Assembly (NCBI RefSeq): GCF_016907355.1
Contig: NZ_JAFBBW010000001.1
Coordinates: 2,604,001-2,668,000 of the forward strand
DNA from: Agromyces aurantiacus
Lineage (GTDB): Bacteria; Actinomycetota; Actinomycetes; Actinomycetales; Microbacteriaceae
Direction: 5' to 3'
Length of the DNA stretch: 64,000 bases
Each line of letters opens with the position of its first letter. Position 1 is the stretch's first letter. A model generated the notes under the pieces. The model had not been told where the DNA came from and made no database searches. It was given only the letters and a program-made list of their open reading frames with translations. The translations under genes and the position numbers were made by a program. Positions 59,287-64,000 of this stretch are shown piece by piece.

Positions 59287-59642
59287 CAGGCGATCCCCTC
59301 GAGGTGCTCGACGATCGCGGGCGCCGCGGCGGGCGCGAACACCGCGACCGCGTCGATCCGGATGCGTCCGGATGGCGCACCCCGCTCGCCGCACCACTCG
59401 AGCGCGAGGCGCCGGAGCCGCGCGAGCTTGCGTGCCGTGATCGCCTCGAACGGGTGGCCATAGCCCTCGCCGGCGCGGGTCTTCACCTCGACGAAGACGG
59501 TCTCGTCGCCGTCGCGCGCGACCAGGTCGAGCTCGCCGTGGCGGCAGCGCCAGTTGCGGTCGATGACGCGCATGCCGCGCGCCTCGAGGTGGTCGGCCGC
59601 CAGCTGTTCGCCGCGTCGGCCGAGTTCGGTGTTGTGGGCCAT
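59286..59642 (-). CDS. yraN: YraN family endonuclease-like protein
   Basis: This is a 118-residue protein with a restriction-endonuclease-like fold (PF02021). The catalytic-looking set is E in GEQLAADHLEARG, D in GELDLVARDG and ExK in VFVEVKTRAGEGYG. The family is always near rnhB and dprA but has no proven substrate. The ATG at 59642 has GATGCT, a poor -10 box, six bases upstream. Standard length. Confidence 0.93.
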   Translation of the reverse strand: MAHNTELGRRGEQLAADHLEARGMRVIDRNWRCRHGELDLVARDGDETVFVEVKTRAGEGYGHPFEAITARKLARLRRLALEWCGERGAPSGRIRIDAVAVFAPAAAPAIVEHLEGIA

Positions 59643-59746
59643 GGCCCCAGCATCGTGGCGCCGTCGACCAGCTCACCCGGCCCGGCGCACTCCCGTGGGA
59701 ACGTCGCCGTCACGACTTGCTGTTGGGGACGAGTCCGCGCGGACCG

Positions 59747-60070
59747 TTACTCCTCGAGCGCGAGGTCCTTCGGGAGCTCGAACTCGCGCGTGGCCAGCTC
59801 CTCGACGTTGACGTCCTTGAACGTCAGCACGCGCACGGCCTTGACGAACCGGTCGGCGCGGTAGACGTCCCAGACCCAGACGTCCTTCATCGAGAGCTCG
59901 AAGTAGAAGTCGTGCTCGGTGTCGCGGCGCACCAGCTCGACCTCGTTCGCGAGGTAGAACCGTCGCTCGGTCTCGACCACGTACTTGAACTGCGCCACGA
60001 TGTCGCGGTATTCGCGGTAGAGCGCGAGCTCCACCTCGCGGTCGTAGTCGTCGAACTCGTCCTCATCCAT
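59747..60070 (-). CDS. DUF2469 family protein
   Basis: This 107-residue acidic protein is conserved across actinobacteria, always between rnhB and yraN. It begins EDEFDDYDREVELALYREYRDIV, with the invariant ETERRFYLAN and MKDVWVWDVYRADRFV blocks. Function unknown. A -10 box TAGGAT eight bases before the ATG overlaps the end of rnhB, so it can be expressed alone. Confidence 0.93.
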   Translation of the reverse strand: MDEDEFDDYDREVELALYREYRDIVAQFKYVVETERRFYLANEVELVRRDTEHDFYFELSMKDVWVWDVYRADRFVKAVRVLTFKDVNVEELATREFELPKDLALEE

Positions 60071-60076
60071 CGCTGA

Positions 60077-60763
60077 TCATCCTACTTCGAGGTCGAACAG
60101 CGACGGTGCCGCCTCGGCGGGCCGCTCGTGCAGCCACGTGTGCCGGTGCAGCCCGCTCGGGCCGTGCTCCGCGATCGCGGCGAAATGGGCCGGGCTCGAG
60201 TAGCCCTTGTTCTCGTGCCAGTGGTAGAGCGGGGTCTCGTCATGGGCGCGTCGCATGCCGCGGTCGCGATGCACCTTGGCGATGACGGACGCCGCCGACA
60301 CCGACGCGCAGTCGCGGTCGGCCTTGATGCGCGTCACGACCTGGGCGCGGTGCTCGATGGACTGGCTCAGCCAGTCGTAGTTGCCGTCGAGCAGCAGCGG
60401 CGCGCCGGCGACGAGGCCGCGGTCGACCCCGAGCGCCGCGAACGCGCGCGCGCCCGCGAGCCCGAGGCAGGCCATGATGCCGAGGCGGTCGATCTCGTCG
60501 GCGGACGCCTCGCCCACGGCCGAGGCGAGCACCCACGACGCGGCGCGCGGCGCGAGCAGCTCGCGCTTGGGCTCGGGCAGCAGCTTGGAGTCGCGCAGAC
60601 CCGCGGGCATCCGCTTGACGGTCGCGTCGATCACGACGATGCCCACGGTCACCGGGCCGGCCAGTGCTCCCCGCCCGACCTCGTCGCAGGCGAGGACGAC
60701 GGGCGCTCCCCCGGCCAGCAGTTCGCGCTCGATCCTCAGTGTCGGCACGCCGGCGGGGCTCAC
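60077..60763 (-). CDS. rnhB: Ribonuclease HII
   Basis: This 228-residue enzyme cuts RNA in RNA-DNA hybrids and removes single misincorporated ribonucleotides. The catalytic carboxylates start with D27 and E28 (CDEVGRGALAGP), then the DGN and KADRD blocks, followed by SVIAKVHRD. The GTG lies one base after the lepB stop. Confidence 0.95.
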   Translation of the reverse strand: MSPAGVPTLRIERELLAGGAPVVLACDEVGRGALAGPVTVGIVVIDATVKRMPAGLRDSKLLPEPKRELLAPRAASWVLASAVGEASADEIDRLGIMACLGLAGARAFAALGVDRGLVAGAPLLLDGNYDWLSQSIEHRAQVVTRIKADRDCASVSAASVIAKVHRDRGMRRAHDETPLYHWHENKGYSSPAHFAAIAEHGPSGLHRHTWLHERPAEAAPSLFDLEVG

Positions 60764-60764
60764 C

Positions 60765-61514
60765 TCACCCGGTCCCCTCGTCGACGCCGGCGAACACCTC
60801 GGGGTAGTTGTCGAGCCAGGTCCAGTGCGAGATCGGCCAGCTCACCACGACCGCGCGGCCGACGACGTTCTCGATCGGCACGAAGCCCTTCAACGGGGTC
60901 TCGGTGTTGTAGCGGGAGTCCTTGGAGTTGTAGCGGTTGTCGCCCATGACCCACAGCGAGTCGTCGGGGACGGTCACGTCGAAGTCGTCGGCCGACACCT
61001 TGGTCTCGCCGGGCGGCAGTGCGACGTAGGGCTCGTCGAGCGGCACGCCGTTGACGCTCATCTGCCCGAGCGCGTTGCAGCACACCACGTGATCGCCGGG
61101 CAGGCCGATCACACGCTTGACGAGGTGGTCGTTGGAGTCGGGCGCCGAGAGGCCCACGAACGCGAGGAACCAGTCGATCGCGGCGACGAGCGGCGGCGGC
61201 GTCTCCTCGGCGCGGGCCGGCAGCCATCCGCCCGGGTCCTTGAAGACGACGATGTCGCCGTGCTCGATGGGCATCAGCTCGGGCGTGAGCTGGTTGACGA
61301 TGATCCGGTCGTCCTGGACGAGCGTCATCTCCATCGACTGCGACGGGATGAAGAACGACCTGATGAGGAACGTCTTGATCAGGAACGAGACCAGCACCGC
61401 GACCAGGAAGATCACGACGAGGTCGCGCAGGAACAGCAGTGTGCTCCGGCGGCGCGATGACGGCGCCCCGGATTCGGCGCGTTCGTCGCGCGTGATGCGT
61501 GTGTCTTCAGTCAT
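60765..61514 (-). CDS. lepB: Signal peptidase I
   Basis: This 249-residue membrane protease removes Sec signal peptides outside the membrane. The transmembrane anchor (about 28-52) is followed by the catalytic dyad S60 (IPSQSMEMT) and K133 (LVKRVIGLPGD). The final box GDNRYNSKDSR is complete. The promoter lies inside a perfect 13-base inverted repeat upstream (61521-61562). First gene of the lepB-rnhB pair. Confidence 0.96.
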   Translation of the reverse strand: MTEDTRITRDERAESGAPSSRRRSTLLFLRDLVVIFLVAVLVSFLIKTFLIRSFFIPSQSMEMTLVQDDRIIVNQLTPELMPIEHGDIVVFKDPGGWLPARAEETPPPLVAAIDWFLAFVGLSAPDSNDHLVKRVIGLPGDHVVCCNALGQMSVNGVPLDEPYVALPPGETKVSADDFDVTVPDDSLWVMGDNRYNSKDSRYNTETPLKGFVPIENVVGRAVVVSWPISHWTWLDNYPEVFAGVDEGTG

Positions 61515-61520
61515 GAAACG

Positions 61521-61562
61521 GCTCGAGCTCCCCGACCCAGTCTAGGGGTGGGGAGCTCGAGC
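61521..61562. promoter_or_regulatory. Perfect 13-base inverted repeat enclosing the lepB -10 box
   Basis: GCTCGAGCTCCCC (61521-61533) is perfectly complementary to GGGGAGCTCGAGC (61550-61562). The loop holds TAGACT on the minus strand (61539-61544), a good -10 box for lepB. As RNA from rplS it would be a terminator-like hairpin without T-run; as DNA it brackets the promoter. Both uses are possible. Confidence 0.6.
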
Positions 61563-61587
61563 GGATGACGCCTGTGGGGCGCGGCGA

Positions 61588-61935
61588 TCAGCTGTCGCGC
61601 TTCTCCTTGATCTTCGCCTTCTTGCCGCGAAGCTCGCGCAGGTAGTACAGCTTCGCGCGGCGCACGTCACCGCGGGTGACGACCTCGATGCGGTCGATCA
61701 CGGGCGAGTGCACCGGGAACTTGCGCTCGACACCGACCTGGAAGCTGATCTTGCGGACGGTGAAGGTCTCGCGCACGCCCTCGCCCTGGCGGCCGATGAC
61801 GACGCCCTGGAAGACCTGGATGCGCGAGCGGCTGCCTTCGATGATGTTGACGTGCACCTTGACGGTGTCGCCGGGGCGGAAGTCCGGGATGTCGGAGCGG
61901 AGGCTCGCGGCGTCGACGTGGTCGAGGATGTGCAT
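61588..61935 (-). CDS. rplS: 50S ribosomal protein L19
   Basis: This 115-residue protein sits at the 30S-50S interface. The family blocks [28 protein letters not shown] and the closing [18 protein letters not shown] are complete. The ATG at 61935 has GAGAG upstream. A long leader precedes it. In most bacteria it follows trmD; here the upstream neighbour is a membrane protein. Confidence 0.96.
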   Translation of the reverse strand: MHILDHVDAASLRSDIPDFRPGDTVKVHVNIIEGSRSRIQVFQGVVIGRQGEGVRETFTVRKISFQVGVERKFPVHSPVIDRIEVVTRGDVRRAKLYYLRELRGKKAKIKEKRDS

Positions 61936-62095
61936 GATGGTTCGCTCTCTGCGCCCGCCACCGGTCGAACGCGGATCATTGATGGGAAAGTTCTGGTGCC
62001 GCTTCGCGCGATCACTCACGCCGTGCGAGCTCCCCGGAGGCAGAGCCATGCGGCGGCACGATCCTCCATTCTGCCAGATCGCAGGCCACGCGGCC
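61936..62095 (-). promoter_or_regulatory. rplS promoter and leader
   Basis: CAGAAT (62068-62073 on the minus strand) with TTGGCC 18 bases upstream forms a reasonable -10/-35 pair. The transcript would carry a leader of about 125 bases. The gap to the next gene (209 bases in all) shows nothing else. Confidence 0.45.
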
Positions 62096-62144
62096 AAAAG
62101 AGGGTGACGGATGACTCGACGCGCCGCGGTCTCCGACGCGCGGG

Positions 62145-62666
62145 CTAGTCGCGCCGCTCCTCCCAGCGCCGCTCCTCGCGGATCACGATGACCTCGCCGC
62201 CGTCGGCGGCGCGATCCGTCCCGCCATCGCCCGAGGCACCCGCGCCCGGCGCGCCAGTGGCGGCCAGCCGCTCGTATTCGGCGATCGTGGCGCGCACCCG
62301 CCGGGCGCCGTCCCTGAGCAGGCGCCACACCGCGTACCAGAAGGCGCCGATCGCCCCGACCATCGCGAGGATCGCGAAGGTGATGCCGGTGTCGCCGTAG
62401 AACCCCGCGGCGATGATCAGCAGGTGCCAGACGCCGAGCACCGCGACATCCGCCCAGTCGACGGCCCTGTCGCGGCGCACATCGGGCCGGGCCGCGACGA
62501 TGAGCGCGACGACGCCGAGCGTGATGAAGGCGATGGGCGTCGCGAACATGAGGCCGATGACGCCCCAGCCGCTGTCGCCGAACATCGCGTAGCCGATGAG
62601 CAGCCACACGGGCAGCACGATCGCGGCGGCGAACTGCCACCGGTAGAACCCGCGTCGGATCAGCAT
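62145..62666 (-). CDS. Four-helix hypothetical membrane protein
   Basis: This is a 173-residue protein with four helices (about 10-28, 33-57, 75-93 and 97-117) followed by a charged cytoplasmic tail with Gly/Asp/Arg ([26 protein letters not shown]). The start [13 protein letters not shown] is basic. No motif is recognisable. The ATG at 62666 has TACCCT (62673-62678) six bases upstream. Function unknown. Confidence 0.8.
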   Translation of the reverse strand: MLIRRGFYRWQFAAAIVLPVWLLIGYAMFGDSGWGVIGLMFATPIAFITLGVVALIVAARPDVRRDRAVDWADVAVLGVWHLLIIAAGFYGDTGITFAILAMVGAIGAFWYAVWRLLRDGARRVRATIAEYERLAATGAPGAGASGDGGTDRAADGGEVIVIREERRWEERRD

Positions 62667-62672
62667 GGATCA

Positions 62673-62678
62673 AGGGTA
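62673..62678 (-). promoter_or_regulatory. Leaderless -10 box
   Basis: On the minus strand TACCCT is followed by TGATCC and then the ATG at 62666. Confidence 0.5.
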
Positions 62679-62752
62679 GCGAGGCCCCCTGCGCGCGGGC
62701 GGGGTGTTCACTCAGGGCGGAGCCGACAGAATGGTGGGCGGAGAGGATGAGC

Positions 62753-63520
62753 GTGATCGAACTGAGGACCCCTGCCGAGATCGAGGAGATGCGACCCGCC
62801 GGTCGGTTCGTGGCGAGCGTGCTGGAGGCCACGTCGAAGGCGGCGGCCGTCGGCGTGAACCTGCTCGAGCTCGATGCGCTCGCGCACGAGATGATCCGCA
62901 CCGCCGGCGCCGAGAGCTGCTACATCGACTACCACCCGTCGTTCGGCGCCAGCCCGTTCGGCAAGGTCATCTGCACGTCGGTGAACGACGCCGTGCTGCA
63001 CGGCCTCCCGCACGACTACGCGCTCGAGGACGGCGACCTGCTGAGCCTCGACTTCGCCGCGTCGGTGAACGGCTGGGTCGCCGACTCGGCCGTCTCGATC
63101 GTCGTCGGCACGCCGCGCGAGGAGGACCTGCGGCTCATCGAGACGACCGAGCGCGCGCTCGCCGCCGGCATCGCCGCGGCCCGCCCCGGCAACCGCATCG
63201 GCGACATCTCGCGCGCGATCGCCGACGTCGCGAAGGCCGAGGGCTACTCGATCAACACCGACTTCGGCGGGCACGGCGTGGGCCGCACGATGCACGGCGA
63301 CCCGCACATCCCGAACAACGGCCGCCACGGCCGCGGCCTGCCGCTGAAGCCCGGGCTCGTCGTCGCGATCGAGCCGTGGTTCCTCCAGACGACCGACCGC
63401 ATCTTCACCGACCCCGACGGCTGGACGCTGCGCAGCGTCGACGGGTCGCGCGGCGCGCACTCCGAGCACACGGTCGCCATCACCGACGGCGAGCCGCTCG
63501 TGCTGACGCGGCGGGATTGA
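62753..63520 (+). CDS. map: Methionine aminopeptidase, type I
   Basis: This 255-residue dinuclear metal enzyme removes initiator methionine. Ligands: D100 ([10 protein letters not shown]), D111 (VADSAV), the His of [17 protein letters not shown], and two Glu (VAIEPWF and HSEHTVAI). Substrate His is H83 (VLHGLPHD). The GTG at 62753 has GGAGAGG six bases upstream and is preferred; the in-frame ATG at 62747 overlaps that site. The segment [20 protein letters not shown] is typical of type Ic. It is a second copy in many actinobacteria. Confidence 0.94.
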   Translation: MIELRTPAEIEEMRPAGRFVASVLEATSKAAAVGVNLLELDALAHEMIRTAGAESCYIDYHPSFGASPFGKVICTSVNDAVLHGLPHDYALEDGDLLSLDFAASVNGWVADSAVSIVVGTPREEDLRLIETTERALAAGIAAARPGNRIGDISRAIADVAKAEGYSINTDFGGHGVGRTMHGDPHIPNNGRHGRGLPLKPGLVVAIEPWFLQTTDRIFTDPDGWTLRSVDGSRGAHSEHTVAITDGEPLVLTRRD

Positions 63521-63542
63521 ACTCCGGGACTCGCGACGCCGG

Positions 63543-63893
63543 TCAGGCCCGCAGTTCGACCTCGAGCATGCCCCCCACCACGCGCGTGCGGTAGGTGTGC
63601 AGCGAGAGGGCCGGATCGGTGAAGCACTCCCCCGTGCCGAGGTCGTAGACCTCCTTGTGCAGTGGCGAGGCGATCGTCGGGCGGTCGCCCCGCGATCCGA
63701 CGATGCCGCGCGCCATGACGGGCGCGCCCGTGTGCGGGTCGTGGTGGTCCACGGCGTACACCTCCTCGCCGGCGACGCGCACGAGGGCGACCCGCCGTGC
63801 GTCGAGCAGCGCGACCTCGCCCCAGCCGGGCTCGAGGTCGGACACCGCGCACGCGCGGACCCAGGTGGTCGTGATCTCGATCGTCGACGTCAT
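63543..63893 (-). CDS. nirD: Nitrite reductase small subunit NirD
   Basis: This is a 116-residue Rieske-fold protein without the cluster ligands: where a Rieske has CxH and CxxH, it has VDHHDPHTGAPV and IASPLHKEVYDLGTGEC. This is normal for NirD, the small subunit of NADH-dependent nitrite reductase. nirB is not in the window and should lie just beyond the right edge if the operon is intact. The ATG at 63893 follows AGGAG; a longer frame reaching 63953 includes the promoter. Other functions of the fold are possible. Confidence 0.85.
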   Translation of the reverse strand: MTSTIEITTTWVRACAVSDLEPGWGEVALLDARRVALVRVAGEEVYAVDHHDPHTGAPVMARGIVGSRGDRPTIASPLHKEVYDLGTGECFTDPALSLHTYRTRVVGGMLEVELRA

Positions 63894-63921
63894 CTCGGCT
63901 CCTGTCGTCTCGGTGCTGCCG

Positions 63922-63927
63922 ACGCTA
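63922..63927 (-). promoter_or_regulatory. -10 box of nirD
   Basis: TAGCGT on the minus strand, 28 bases before the ATG at 63893, leaving room for the AGGAG site. A promoter here means nirD can be transcribed alone, so nirB may not be directly upstream. The last 70 bases of the window show no feature. Confidence 0.5.
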
Positions 63928-64000
63928 GGCGCGGCATGTTTCCCGCGCGCCATCCGGCGTGTTTCGCGAGGGTGAAACCGGCCTCACATCGACGGCCGGC

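Noticed and set aside
63543..63893. Functional Rieske [2Fe-2S] protein
   Set aside because: The Cys ligands are absent, as is normal in NirD.

Overview
The window is a contiguous piece of a high-GC actinobacterial chromosome, most like Microbacteriaceae (an Agromyces-type soil actinobacterium). The basis is resemblance of the proteins and gene order: a GatCAB amidotransferase, EttA, a GlgE-type glycogen cluster, the block rpsB-tsf-pyrH-frr-cdsA, and the block rplS-lepB-rnhB-DUF2469-yraN-comM-dprA-xerC. The family call is an inference, not a database result. I see no prophage, insertion sequence, CRISPR array, defence island or biosynthetic gene cluster. This is ordinary chromosomal backbone, densely packed. 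No gap between genes exceeds 300 bases. The longest gaps are 53672-53953, 29403-29656, 43814-44061 and 61936-62144, and each holds promoters or inverted repeats described below.

Layout. 1-8703: a partial conserved protein, two acyl-CoA thioesterases, a Tat-type Rieske lipoprotein paired with a membrane protein, the ribosome-associated ATPase EttA, SSB, MsrA and an aldo/keto reductase. 8728-12473: NAD synthetase, tRNA-Arg, oligoribonuclease, tRNA-His, a zincin and a PBP-like protein without its serine nucleophile. 12506-16175: a TPP-riboswitch-controlled thiamine-precursor ECF transporter operon (ykoE-ykoD-ykoC) that ends in a coupled P-loop kinase. 16245-26317: a GerW-like protein, DNA polymerase IV, a glycine-rich protein, gatC-gatA-gatB, a Tat-exported phosphoesterase and DNA ligase. 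26466-31345: two paralogous membrane proteins, then MnmA, an ArfB-like release factor and a cysteine desulfurase, the likely sulfur donor for MnmA.

31396-41009 is the storage-polysaccharide region: glgX-ybaK, with glgP facing it and diverging from glgE-glgB. GlgE and GlgB build alpha-glucan from maltose-1-phosphate; GlgP and GlgX degrade it. 41013-49380 holds cell-envelope and structural proteins: a CnoX-like thioredoxin, a 3-TM protein, a large DivIVA/FilP-like coiled coil, an AI-2E family permease, a hydrolase, a transglycosylase-like protein and a small four-module DivIVA-like protein. 49401-53671 is rpsB-tsf-pyrH-frr-cdsA. 53954-61935 holds an M23 protein, then xerC, a phosphodiesterase, dprA, comM, yraN, DUF2469, rnhB, lepB and rplS. 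62145-63893 holds a membrane protein, methionine aminopeptidase and NirD.

The most striking signal is regulatory. At least sixteen genes have a TANNNT-like -10 hexamer exactly 6 (once 7) bases before their start codon, the architecture of leaderless transcription. One of these (6879-6885) is a two-way palindromic -10 serving msrA and an aldo/keto reductase at once. Other points of interest are the riboswitch-operon kinase, the nucleophile-less PBP-like protein, the filament-like coiled coil behind a 20-bp palindrome, an intergenic 57-base hairpin, and a GCATCCG/CGGATGC word that recurs on both strands.
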